Positions 1 through 6,840 are shown, numbered from the stretch's first letter. The stretch is DNA of 15,885 bases from Methyloceanibacter sp. (GCA_022865725.1 JALHTP010000166.1:1-15885), one strand, 5' to 3'. Translations and numbers: made by a program. The notes: a model not told the origin generated them from the letters alone.

Positions 1-1375
1 AATTCATAAGGACACTCGGGTCGCTGAAGGTACCTGATGTCGTCGAGGGGTCCGCCGCCATGGCCCCCGGAACGCTCTTCGCCACGGGCGCACCGGCAGC
101 TTGCGGCGCCGCTGCGGGAACTCCTGCCGGGGCGGGCTGTACTGCGGCCTCAACATCGCCGGGGACGGCGGCGCCTTGTGCGGCCTTTTCTGCCTCCTCT
201 TGCGCTTCCTTGGCGCGGATTTCGCGCTCGACCTTCCGCCATTTATAGACATTCTTATTATGCTCCTCCAGCGAGGGCGCAAAAGCGTGGCCGCCGGTGC
301 CGTCGGCGCAGAAATATAGGTCCTTGGTCTTTGCCGGCCGCAGCACCGCCTCGATCGCGGCGCGCCCCGGATTGGCGATCGGTGTTGGCGGCAAGCCATT
401 GATTTTATACGTATTAAATTGCGTGTCGCGATCGAGCTCGTCCTGCTGAATGGGGTGGTCGAGCACGCCCTTGCCGCCCACCAGGCCATAGATGATGGTC
501 GGGTCCGATTGCAGGCGCATATTCTTCCGGAGCCGGTTCTGGAACACGCTCGCGATGCGCGGGCGCTCGTCGGCCCGGCCCGTCTCCTTCTCCACGATCG
601 AAGCAAGGATCACCGCCTCCTCCGGCGAGGTCACGACGATGCCTTCGTCACGGGTTTCCCAGACCTTGGCGAGGAATTTCGCATGCGCGGCCTGCATGCG
701 TTCGATGATGTCCTGGCGCGTGTCGTTGCGGCCGTATCGATAAGTATCGGGGAGCAGGCTGCCTTCGGGCGGAACCTGGGCGATCTCGCCGTGCAGCTCG
801 GATTGGGCCATGAGCTTCTGCACGATCTGGTAGCTGGTCAGCCCTTCGGCCAGCGTGACCTTTTGCTCGATCGACTTGCCCTCGACCAGCGTATCGAGCA
901 CCTGCCGCATCGGCGCATGTTTGCGGAATTCGTATTCGCCGGCTTTCAGGGTGCCCTGCCCCTTCAGATACATAAAGTAGAGGATGCTGGTCATGAAGAT
1001 GCGCCGGTCGTCGATCACCCCGTCGCGCTCGAGCCGCTCGGCGATGGCGCTCGCCCCCTCGCCCTTCGGAACCACGACCACGGTCGAGGTCTCGAGCGGG
1101 CCAGGCCGGTCGAACTGCACCTTGACCCAATAGAAGACGCCCGCGGACAGGCAGGCCAGCAGGAAGACGAGGGTCATGAGCCCATCGAGCATCCGCAAGA
1201 AAGGATGCGGATCGGGCTCGGGCTCGTCTCGATCCGGCGGTTCCGGCGGACGAGTCGGCTCAAGCGCCTCCGTCGGGCTGCGCGGCATCACCGCGAGCTG
1301 CCGTCCAGCCACGCCGGCCGGGATACGGTCGTCGTTGTCGTTAGCCGTCGTTGGAAAGTCCCTGGTCAAAGACAT
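1..1375 (-). CDS. mltG: Endolytic murein transglycosylase MltG (YceG family), 3' end beyond window
   Basis: MltG is an inner-membrane lytic transglycosylase that cuts nascent peptidoglycan strands and so sets glycan chain length. The frame is open from the ATG at 1375 to the left edge, giving 458 visible residues without a stop. Residues 1-62 are a Pro/Glu/Asp-rich cytoplasmic part, about 64-85 form one membrane helix, and the YceG domain follows. The family signature LASIVEKET is present, and its first Glu, residue 262, matches the catalytic Glu of E. coli MltG; NRLRKNMRLQSDPTIIYGL follows. The C-terminus continues as a charged helix and then an Ala/Pro-rich tail absent from E. coli MltG. 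No good Shine-Dalgarno precedes the ATG, and GTG codons at 1384 and 1393 are alternatives. It lies 78 bp behind fabF, the usual end of this operon. The identification is firm; the start is less so. Confidence 0.93.
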   Translation of the reverse strand, partial: MSLTRDFPTTANDNDDRIPAGVAGRQLAVMPRSPTEALEPTRPPEPPDRDEPEPDPHPFLRMLDGLMTLVFLLACLSAGVFYWVKVQFDRPGPLETSTVVVVPKGEGASAIAERLERDGVIDDRRIFMTSILYFMYLKGQGTLKAGEYEFRKHAPMRQVLDTLVEGKSIEQKVTLAEGLTSYQIVQKLMAQSELHGEIAQVPPEGSLLPDTYRYGRNDTRQDIIERMQAAHAKFLAKVWETRDEGIVVTSPEEAVILASIVEKETGRADERPRIASVFQNRLRKNMRLQSDPTIIYGLVGGKGVLDHPIQQDELDRDTQFNTYKINGLPPTPIANPGRAAIEAVLRPAKTKDLYFCADGTGGHAFAPSLEEHNKNVYKWRKVEREIRAKEAQEEAEKAAQGAAVPGDVEAAVQPAPAGVPAAAPQAAGAPVAKSVPGAMAADPSTTSGTFSDPSVLMN

Positions 1376-1453
1376 GGCCAACACGCCCCACACGCAACGA
1401 TTTCACCCACTTGAAGTCGAAATATGGCGAAAGGGAGGTTCGCAAAGGGCGCG

Positions 1454-2719
1454 TCAGGCGTCGCAGCGACGGAGGATCAGCGAGGCGTTCGTGCCCCCGA
1501 AACCGAACGAGTTCGACAGCACCGTATCGATGGTCCGCCGCCTTGCCTGATGCGGCACGAGGTCGATGGCCGTCGCCACCGAAGGATTGTCGAGATTGAG
1601 GGTGGGCGGCGCCAGGTTGTCGCGAATCGCCAGCGCCGAGAAGATCGCCTCGACTGCGCCGGCCGCCCCGAGAAGATGGCCGATGGCGGACTTGGTGGAC
1701 GACATCGAGACCTTGCCGGCGGCGTTGCCGAACAGCCGCTCGACGGCCGCCAACTCGATCTCGTCGCCCATGGGCGTCGAGGTGCCATGCGCATTGATAT
1801 AATCGATATCGGCGGGGTCGATGCCGGCGCGCTTCACGGCCGCGACCATGCAGCGATAGGCGCCGTCGCCATCCTCGGCGGGCGCGGTGATGTGGAAGGC
1901 GTCGCCCGACAGCCCATAGCCGATGATCTCGGCATAGATACGGGCGCCCCGCGCCTTGGCGTGCTCGAATTCCTCGAGCACCACGACGCCCGCCCCCTCG
2001 CCCATGACGAAACCGTCGCGATCGCGATCATAAGGGCGCGACGCGCGCTCCGGCTGATCGTTGAAATTGGTCGAGAGCGCGCGGCAAGCGGCGAAGCCCG
2101 CGAGCGCCAGCCGGCAGACCGGCGATTCGGTGCCGCCCGCCAGCATCACGTCGGCATCGCCGAACGCGACCAGCCGCGAGGCATCGCCGATGGCATGCGC
2201 GCCGGTCGAGCAGGCGGTGACCACGGCGTGGTTCGGCCCCTTCAGGCCATGCTCGATGGAGACATAGCCCGCGGCGAGATTGATCAGGCGTCCAGGAATG
2301 AAGAAGGGGCTCAACCGGCGCGGGCCCTTCTCGGCAAACAGCAGCGAGGTCTTCTCGATGCCCTGGAGGCCGCCGATGCCTGAGCCGATCAGCACGCCGG
2401 TGCGGATCTGGTCCTCATAGGCCGTGGGCTTCCAGCCCGCATCCGTGAGCGCCTGGGTCGCGGCCGACATGGCATAGACGATGAACTCGTCGACCTTGCG
2501 CTGCTCCTTCGGCTCCATCCAGTCGCTCGGATTGAAGCTGCCGTCGGAGCCGTCGCCGCGCGGAATCTGGCAGGCGATCTGACAAGAGAGATCGGAGACG
2601 TCGAAATTCTCGACGCGGCGGGCCGCGTTATGACCGGAGGTCAGGCGCTCCCACGTGGTCTCGTAGCCGCAGCCGAGCGGGGAGACGAGACCCAAACCTG
2701 TGATGACGACACGTCGCAT
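1454..2719 (-). CDS. fabF: 3-oxoacyl-ACP synthase II (beta-ketoacyl-ACP synthase II)
   Basis: FabF condenses malonyl-ACP with acyl-ACP in the elongation cycle of type II fatty acid synthesis and makes the step to cis-vaccenate in many bacteria. The 421-residue protein starts MRRVVITGLGLVSPLG and is slightly longer than the E. coli enzyme. The Cys-His-His triad is intact: Cys170 in TACSTGAH, His311 in NAHGTSTPMGD and His348 in KSAIGHLLGAAG, with Lys343 in the same motif. The C-terminal GFGGTNASL loop is also present. The thiolase-fold sequence is continuous with no frameshift. It lies 101 bp behind acpP and ahead of mltG, so it is probably co-transcribed with both. FabF rather than FabB is chosen from the motifs and from the acpP-fabF order. 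Confidence 0.97.
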   Translation of the reverse strand: MRRVVITGLGLVSPLGCGYETTWERLTSGHNAARRVENFDVSDLSCQIACQIPRGDGSDGSFNPSDWMEPKEQRKVDEFIVYAMSAATQALTDAGWKPTAYEDQIRTGVLIGSGIGGLQGIEKTSLLFAEKGPRRLSPFFIPGRLINLAAGYVSIEHGLKGPNHAVVTACSTGAHAIGDASRLVAFGDADVMLAGGTESPVCRLALAGFAACRALSTNFNDQPERASRPYDRDRDGFVMGEGAGVVVLEEFEHAKARGARIYAEIIGYGLSGDAFHITAPAEDGDGAYRCMVAAVKRAGIDPADIDYINAHGTSTPMGDEIELAAVERLFGNAAGKVSMSSTKSAIGHLLGAAGAVEAIFSALAIRDNLAPPTLNLDNPSVATAIDLVPHQARRRTIDTVLSNSFGFGGTNASLILRRCDA

Positions 2720-2820
2720 CGCGCCTTCGCCGTGGTCCTCGCGGGGAGTACCTGTTGTCGAGCCGTTCGAAGGCTCTGGTGGTCACGACGGGTTGCGGCT
2801 AAGCCCCGCGCGAAGTCGCG

Positions 2821-3060
2821 TCAAGCGGCTGTATTCTTCTCTAGGAATTTTATCGCATCACCGACGGTAAGGATGGTCTCCGCTGCATCGTCGGGGATCT
2901 CGCAGCCGAACTCCTCCTCGAAAGCCATGACCAGCTCGACGGTGTCGAGGCTGTCGGCCCCAAGGTCGTCGATGAAGCTCGCATTCTCGGTGACCTTGTC
3001 AGCCTCCACCCCGAGATGCTCCACCACGATCTTCTTAACGCGCTCCGAGATATCGCTCAT
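2821..3060 (-). CDS. acpP: Acyl carrier protein
   Basis: AcpP carries growing acyl chains on a phosphopantetheine arm and hands them among the Fab enzymes, lipid A synthesis and phospholipid acyltransferases. The product is 79 residues, the usual length, and strongly acidic. The carrier-protein signature GADSLDTVELVMAFEEEFG places the phosphopantetheine-bearing Ser at residue 37, and the recognition helix II follows directly. The ATG at 3060 is preceded by GTGAGGCGGAA, a short GAGG ribosome binding site. The 248-bp gap from fabG is the longest in this operon and holds a promoter candidate, which fits the high demand for ACP. Confidence 0.98.
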   Translation of the reverse strand: MSDISERVKKIVVEHLGVEADKVTENASFIDDLGADSLDTVELVMAFEEEFGCEIPDDAAETILTVGDAIKFLEKNTAA

Positions 3061-3156
3061 TTCCGCCTCACCGTCCCTTGCTTGTCAGTCTACAGGCCAC
3101 GCACGTACCCCCGAGCTGGCGGCTAACACACCCCCGAGCGGCAAGTTTAAAGAGGG

Positions 3157-3185
3157 TTGATCGCGGTGGGATTGTCGTTTGTCAA
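3157..3185 (-). promoter_or_regulatory. Candidate sigma70-type promoter for acpP
   Basis: On the minus strand a perfect TTGACA (3180-3185, in the context GGCTTGACA) is followed after 17 bp by GATCAA (3157-3162), a weak -10. Transcription would begin near 3150, giving an acpP leader of about 90 nt. The -35 is convincing and the -10 is not, so the exact promoter is inferred. The rest of the 3061-3308 gap shows no gene. Confidence 0.45.
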
Positions 3186-3272
3186 GCCCCCACGGAGCGG
3201 TCGCTTGGGTAGCATACTTTACGCGACTATGCCAGAAGCCCCCGCCCCGGGAAAAATGCTTGCCAAATCTGC

Positions 3273-3288
3273 TGAAGCCGTTGCTTCA
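3273..3288 (-). other. Short perfect hairpin between fabG and acpP
   Basis: TGAAGC, a four-base loop and GCTTCA form a perfect 6-bp stem 21 bp beyond the fabG stop. No T-run follows on the minus strand, so this is not a classical Rho-independent terminator. It might stabilise the fabG mRNA end or partly attenuate read-through into acpP. Its role is unproven. Confidence 0.3.
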
Positions 3289-3308
3289 AGTCTTTGCCAA
3301 TCAAATGC

Positions 3309-4046
3309 TTACACCATGACCATACCGCCGTTCACATGCACCGTCTCGCCGGTGATATAGGCCGCCTCGTTGCTGGCGAGGAAGGCCACGGCCGCCGCGA
3401 CGTCTTCGGGCTTGCCGAAAGTCTTGGCGGGGATGGCGGCGGCAATAGCCTCGACTTGCTTCGGCGTCAAGGCATCGGTCATGGGCGTCTTGATGAAGCC
3501 TGGCGCGATGCAGTTCGCGGTAATGCCCCGGCTCGACACCTCGCGAGCGAGAGACTTGGTCATGCCGACCAATCCCGCTTTCGACGCGGCATAGTTCGGT
3601 TGCCCCGGATTGCCGAGCACGCCGGAGATTGAAGCGATATTCACGATGCGCCCGGAACGGCGCCGCATCATGTTCCTGAGGATGGTGCGGGTGAGCACGA
3701 ACACCGAGGTGAGGTTGACGGCGATGACGTCGTCCCATTCCTCGTCCTTCATGCGCATGAAGAGATTGTCGTGGGTGATTCCCGCATTGTTGACGAGAAT
3801 GTCGACTTGGCCGAGCGCCTTCTCGGCTGCCTCGCCGAGCTTGACCACCGCCGCCCGGTCGCGCAGATCGCAAGGAAGCGCGATCACGCGGGGTCCGAGT
3901 TCGGCGGCGAGCTGATCAAGTCGCTCCGCGCGGGTGCCCGAGATCGCGATGTGAGCGCCTTGGCCATGCAGCACCTTGGCGATGGCCCAACCAATCCCGC
4001 CGGTGGCGCCGGTGACGAGCGCCCCTTTCCCTGTCAGGTCGAACAT
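3309..4046 (-). CDS. fabG: 3-oxoacyl-ACP reductase FabG
   Basis: FabG reduces 3-ketoacyl-ACP to 3-hydroxyacyl-ACP with NADPH, the first reduction of each fatty acid elongation cycle. It is a classical short-chain dehydrogenase of 245 residues, almost the E. coli length. Visible motifs are the cofactor loop TGATGGIG (12-19), NNAG (86-89), catalytic Asn111, Ser139, Tyr152 and Lys156 in YAASK, and the C-terminal HVNGGMVMV typical of FabG. The ATG at 4046 is chosen because GAGGAG lies 9 nt upstream and it gives the family N-terminus; an in-frame ATG at 4085 would add 13 unrelated residues and overlap fabD. It starts 28 bp after the fabD stop, which suggests one transcript. Confidence 0.97.
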   Translation of the reverse strand: MFDLTGKGALVTGATGGIGWAIAKVLHGQGAHIAISGTRAERLDQLAAELGPRVIALPCDLRDRAAVVKLGEAAEKALGQVDILVNNAGITHDNLFMRMKDEEWDDVIAVNLTSVFVLTRTILRNMMRRRSGRIVNIASISGVLGNPGQPNYAASKAGLVGMTKSLAREVSSRGITANCIAPGFIKTPMTDALTPKQVEAIAAAIPAKTFGKPEDVAAAVAFLASNEAAYITGETVHVNGGMVMV

Positions 4047-4074
4047 CGAAACACTCTCCTCTTTCTCCTCGCCG

Positions 4075-5016
4075 CTAGACGGCAAGCGCCGCCGCGGCGG
4101 CTTCTAGCTCGTCCGGCGTGCCGACGCTCCGCGCCTCGATCCCGTCGAAGCGGCGGGCAATCCCGGTGAGCACACGTCCGGCGCCCACCTCATAGACGGT
4201 GCCGACGCCGCATCCCTTGAGATAAAGCATCGTCTCGCGCCACCTGACCATGCCGGTCACCTGCTCGACGAGCCGCGCGCGAATATCTTCCGGATCCGAG
4301 ATCGGCGCCGCGACCACATTGGCGATGAGCGGAACCGCGGGCGGGTTGATCTTGACCTTGGAGAGCGCCGCGCGCATCGCCTCCGCCGCGGGGCGCATCA
4401 GCGCGCAATGGAAGGGAGCGCTCACCGGCAAGGGCACCGCGCGCCGGGCGCCGAATTTCGGCGCCAGGACGACGGCGCGCTCGATCGCCTGCTTGGCACC
4501 GGAGATCACCACCTGCCCGGGCGCATTGTCGTTGGCGGCCTCGCACACCTCGCCTTCGGCGGCCGCCTTGGCGAGCTCTTGCGCCTGCGAAAGATCGGCG
4601 CCGAGCAATGCCGCCATCGCCCCTTGGCCGACAGGCACCGCCTCCTGCATGGCGCGGCCGCGAATCTTGAGAAGCCGCGCCGTATCGGCGAGGCTGAGCG
4701 CGCCGGCCGCGGCAAGCGCCGAATATTCGCCGAGCGAGTGGCCTGCCACAAAGGCCACGCGGGACGACAGATCGAGACCCTTCTCGCCCAGCACCCGCAT
4801 GGCCGCCAACGAGACCGCCATCAGCGCCGGCTGCGCATTCTCGGTGAGCGTCAGCTCGGCCTCGGGTCCTTCCCACATCAGCCGCGACAGTGGCTGCGAC
4901 AGCGCCGCATCGACCTCGTCGAACACCGCGCGCGCGGACGGATAGGCCTTGGCGAGCTCCGCTCCCATGCCGACGGCTTGGCTTCCCTGGCCGGGAAAGA
5001 TGAAGGCGATGCTCAT
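4075..5016 (-). CDS. fabD: Malonyl-CoA:ACP transacylase
   Basis: FabD moves malonyl from CoA to ACP, supplying the extender unit for fatty acid synthesis. The 313-residue product begins MSIAFIFPGQGSQAVGMG, the family N-terminus. The nucleophile Ser94 is in GHSLGEYSAL, Arg119 is in the substrate-carboxylate position, and His203 in SAPFHCALM completes the dyad. The ATG at 5016 is preferred over an in-frame ATG at 5070, which would add 18 residues outside the family and lies upstream of the predicted transcription start. No clear Shine-Dalgarno precedes 5016, so initiation may rely on a short leader of about 30 nt. It is the first gene of the minus-strand operon in this window. Confidence 0.97.
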   Translation of the reverse strand: MSIAFIFPGQGSQAVGMGAELAKAYPSARAVFDEVDAALSQPLSRLMWEGPEAELTLTENAQPALMAVSLAAMRVLGEKGLDLSSRVAFVAGHSLGEYSALAAAGALSLADTARLLKIRGRAMQEAVPVGQGAMAALLGADLSQAQELAKAAAEGEVCEAANDNAPGQVVISGAKQAIERAVVLAPKFGARRAVPLPVSAPFHCALMRPAAEAMRAALSKVKINPPAVPLIANVVAAPISDPEDIRARLVEQVTGMVRWRETMLYLKGCGVGTVYEVGAGRVLTGIARRFDGIEARSVGTPDELEAAAAALAV

Positions 5017-5054
5017 AGGCGCCGGATGAATGGGGAGAGGACGGAGTTGCGGCC

Positions 5055-5083
5055 AAAGACACTGTTTCAATCTTTTATGTCAA
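5055..5083 (-). promoter_or_regulatory. Candidate promoter for the fabD operon
   Basis: A perfect TTGACA (5078-5083, context GGCTTGACATAAAA) is read on the minus strand, with GTCTTT 17 bp downstream (5055-5060) as a poor -10. The nine bases GGCTTGACA also occur at the acpP promoter candidate. The predicted start near 5048 leaves a short leader before fabD. The -35 is strong, and the -10 assignment is tentative. Confidence 0.4.
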
Positions 5084-5212
5084 GCCAGCCCTCTCGCCGG
5101 CCATCCGAACCGAATCCGTTAAGCGCCGGGCAGGTGCGACAACCGGACCAACCGAAAAGATAACGCGTCGCCGCAACCCTGCGTGCTAAAAGAGGGTTCC
5201 GACAGCCAGCCT

Positions 5213-5254
5213 TGATCCAAGTCGCGAAATTCCAGTCTCGAAATTCAAGTCTCG
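5213..5254. repeat. 14-bp tandem repeats upstream of the secreted-protein gene
   Basis: AAATTCCAGTCTCG (5227-5240) is followed directly by AAATTCAAGTCTCG (5241-5254), matching at 13 of 14 positions. The preceding 14 bases (5213-5226, ending CAAGTCGCG) match at 10 of 14 and look like a decayed third copy. The block ends just before the ribosome binding site of the gene at 5272. It could be an operator array or a 5'-UTR repeat; neither is proven. The rest of the 5017-5271 gap holds the fabD promoter candidate and no gene. Confidence 0.6.
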
Positions 5255-5271
5255 AACCAAGGGAGACATCC

Positions 5272-5751
5272 ATGAACACCAAAGCCCTCGCCGGCGCCTT
5301 GACCGCATCGCTGGCGGTTATGACCGCGAGCCTGCCCCTCTTGGCCGCCGATCCTCTGCCCTGGCCCTGGAAGTCAAAACTGCCCCCCGATCCCGCGCTC
5401 GTTCAGCTCGTCTCCATCGACGATGTGAGCGTCGTCATCAACAAGTCGATCCCGCCCACCGTCAGCATCACGGTTAACGCGCAGGCCCCCACCCCGAACT
5501 ACACCGAGCTTCAGCTGACGCCGCGTATGGGCGACCCCGGCGACCTCATTTTCGCCTTCGACGCCAAGGGCCGCCCGTCCCAGGACATGACCATCCAAGT
5601 GGTCACGCCGGTGAGCTTCACCGTCGAATATGCCGATGCGCCCATCGAGAAATTGGGGGTGGTCGAGATCAACGCGCTAGGCAATTGCAAGGCGTTCTCC
5701 GTGACGGACAACAAGCCCACGGACTGCACCTCGCAATCGGCCCCGCAATAG
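5272..5751 (+). CDS. Predicted secreted/periplasmic protein of unknown function
   Basis: I do not recognise a functional family. The 159-residue product starts at the ATG at 5272, six nt after GGGAG; an in-frame TTG at 5212 is rejected because it runs through the tandem repeats and buries the signal peptide. Residues 1-26 look like a Sec signal peptide (MNTK, a hydrophobic core, then LPLLAA before Asp27). The mature part is Pro-rich (LPWPWKSKLPPDP) and then alternates short hydrophobic and polar residues (VSVVI, TVSITV, LIFAFD, TIQVVTPVSFTV), which suggests a small beta-sandwich. Cys139 and Cys152 are the only cysteines and might form a disulfide. The gene stands alone between two core operons, without an obvious terminator. 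It could be a cell-envelope or exported accessory protein. Confidence 0.85.
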   Translation: MNTKALAGALTASLAVMTASLPLLAADPLPWPWKSKLPPDPALVQLVSIDDVSVVINKSIPPTVSITVNAQAPTPNYTELQLTPRMGDPGDLIFAFDAKGRPSQDMTIQVVTPVSFTVEYADAPIEKLGVVEINALGNCKAFSVTDNKPTDCTSQSAPQ

Positions 5752-5782
5752 AGTACGCGGCCTCGGCGCGGCCTCGCCATGC

Positions 5783-5812
5783 TTGCAAAGCCTGCGCGAA
5801 GTCTTATAAGAC
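5783..5812 (+). promoter_or_regulatory. Candidate promoter with perfect palindrome, upstream of rpsF
   Basis: TTGCAA (5783-5788) and TATAAG (5805-5810) are separated by 16 bp and form a plausible sigma70-type promoter. The -10 lies inside the perfect 12-bp palindrome GTCTTATAAGAC (5801-5812), a possible operator. The predicted transcript would start near 5817 and carry the structured leader ahead of rpsF. Confidence 0.45.
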
Positions 5813-5845
5813 GCCCACTACCAATCGCTCCGGTCGGAGGCTGAA

Positions 5846-5892
5846 CGGAGGACCGCTCATTGGAGCGGTAGGCGTGAAACGCCGTCCTCCCG
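5846..5892 (+). promoter_or_regulatory. Predicted three-way-junction RNA in the rpsF leader
   Basis: GGAGGA (5847-5852) pairs with TCCTCC (5885-5890). Inside are two hairpins: CCGCTC/GAGCGG (5853-5858 with 5863-5868, loop ATTG) and GGCGT/ACGCC (5871-5875 with 5879-5883, loop GAA). All three stems are perfectly complementary, and C5853 may pair in either of two stems. No T-run follows, so it is not a terminator. Ribosomal proteins S6 and S18 are known in some bacteria to bind an RNA structure in their own leader; this element is in the right place, but equivalence is inferred. Confidence 0.5.
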
Positions 5893-5917
5893 TGTCTCCG
5901 CTCTCTGGGTCGTCTCT

Positions 5918-5942
5918 TGGGCCTTTCCTTCTAAAGCGCCCA
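5918..5942 (+). promoter_or_regulatory. Second hairpin in the rpsF leader
   Basis: TGGGCCTTT (5918-5926) pairs with AAAG and GCCCA (5933-5936 and 5938-5942), making a 9-bp stem with one bulged C at 5937 and a six-base loop. It lies between the three-way junction and the rpsF ribosome binding site. It may belong to the same autoregulatory leader or act as a spacer. Confidence 0.4.
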
Positions 5943-5986
5943 TGCGAGGCTTCGCGCCGGAGCAAACGAAGAAGGAAAGGCAATCC

Positions 5987-6499
5987 ATGTCTCTCTACGA
6001 GCATGTGTTCCTGGCGCGGCAGGATATTTCCACGCAACAAGTCGAGGCTCTCCTGGAGGGCTTTCGCACCATCCTAACTGAGAACGGCGGCTCCATCGGC
6101 AAGACCGAGTATTGGGGCCTGAAGTCGCTCACCTACCGCATCAAGAAGAACCGCAAGGCCCATTACACGCTGATGAATATCGACGCGCCGCATGCGGCGG
6201 TGGCGGAGCTCGAGCGCCAGATGCGCCTTTCAACCGATGTCATCCGCTTCCTCACCGTGCGGGTCGACGAGCATGACGCCGGACCGTCGGCGATGATGCG
6301 CCGCGCCGATCGCGACGAGCGCGACGGCGGCCGGGGCGATCGCGGTGACCGTGACCGTGGCGACCGTGATCGCGGCGACCGCGGCGGCGGCCGCGGACCC
6401 AGGCGCGATTTCCGCGACCGCGACCGCGATTTTGCGCCGCGCGAGCCACGCGCGCCCGTTGAGGTCGAAGTCGCTGGCGGCAGCGAGGAGATTTCCTGA
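5987..6499 (+). CDS. rpsF: Small ribosomal subunit protein S6 (bS6), extended C-terminus
   Basis: S6 binds the central domain of 16S rRNA together with S18. The start at 5987 follows GAAGGAAAGG with a 6-nt spacer; an in-frame ATG at 5942 lies inside the leader hairpin and is rejected. Residues 1-97 are the S6 fold: MSLYEHVFLARQDIS, then YWGLKSLTYRIKKNRKAHYTLMNI. Residues 100-170 form a disordered, charge-rich tail with four Arg-Gly-Asp triplets (116-131), more Arg/Asp pairs up to 147 and an acidic end (EVEVAGGSEEIS). The product has 170 residues against about 131-135 in E. coli; tails of this type occur in alphaproteobacterial S6. Its stop shares one base with the rpsR start. Confidence 0.97.
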   Translation: MSLYEHVFLARQDISTQQVEALLEGFRTILTENGGSIGKTEYWGLKSLTYRIKKNRKAHYTLMNIDAPHAAVAELERQMRLSTDVIRFLTVRVDEHDAGPSAMMRRADRDERDGGRGDRGDRDRGDRDRGDRGGGRGPRRDFRDRDRDFAPREPRAPVEVEVAGGSEEIS

Positions 6500-6744
6500 T
6501 GAGCATGACCCAAGTCCAGGCGCGCCGCCCCTTCTATCGCCGGCGCAAGACCTGTCCCTTCTCCGGCGATAAAGCGCCGAAGATCGACTACAAGGACGTG
6601 AAGCTCTTGCAGCGTTACGTGTCGGAGCGCGGCAAGATGGTTCCGAGCCGGATCACCGCGGTTTCCGCCAAGAAGCAGCGCGAGCTCGCCCGCGCCATCA
6701 AGCGCGCGCGGTTCCTCGGCCTCCTGCCTTACCTTATTCAGTAG
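6499..6744 (+). CDS. rpsR: Small ribosomal subunit protein S18 (bS18)
   Basis: S18 forms a heterodimer with S6 on the 30S platform. The 81-residue product carries the family signature KIDYKDVKLLQRYVSERGKMVPSRIT and ends with the basic helix AIKRARFLGLLPY. The ATG at 6499 overlaps the rpsF TGA (TGATG), and GGAG lies 8 nt upstream within the rpsF end, so translational coupling is likely. An ATG at 6505 would be too far from that site. Coupling gives near-equal S6 and S18, in line with their assembly as a pair. Confidence 0.98.
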   Translation: MSMTQVQARRPFYRRRKTCPFSGDKAPKIDYKDVKLLQRYVSERGKMVPSRITAVSAKKQRELARAIKRARFLGLLPYLIQ

Positions 6745-6801
6745 GAGGTTCAGGCTGGCGACTTGAGCTTTGGGCTTTTAGCAAGTTGGGGCGGGACATT
6801 T

Positions 6802-6825
6802 CCTCCCCTAACCGCTTTTAGGAGG
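6802..6825 (+). promoter_or_regulatory. Hairpin that could mask the DUF2232 ribosome binding site
   Basis: CCTCC (6802-6806) pairs with GGAGG (6821-6825) and TAA (6809-6811) with TTA (6818-6820), leaving two bulged C bases and a six-base loop. The AGGAGG at 6820-6825 is the best ribosome binding site for the gene at 6841, although the 15-nt spacer is long. A 9-base direct repeat, GGCGGGACA, flanks the hairpin (6790-6798 and 6824-6832). This may damp translation of the membrane protein relative to the ribosomal genes around it. Confidence 0.4.
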
Positions 6826-6840
6826 CGGGACAGCGCATCG

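Noticed and set aside
419..1414. Open frame of 331 codons on the plus strand
   Set aside because: It is antisense to mltG, whose transglycosylase motifs are continuous over the same bases.
1424..2383. Open frame of 319 codons on the plus strand
   Set aside because: It is antisense to fabF and has no family features.
5846..5892. Rho-independent terminator for the secreted-protein gene
   Set aside because: The stems are strong, but no T-run follows and the structure is a three-way junction, more like a leader element.
6326..6397. Repetitive Arg-Gly-Asp coding stretch considered as a CRISPR-like or satellite repeat
   Set aside because: It is in frame within rpsF, with codon-level variation and no spacer structure.
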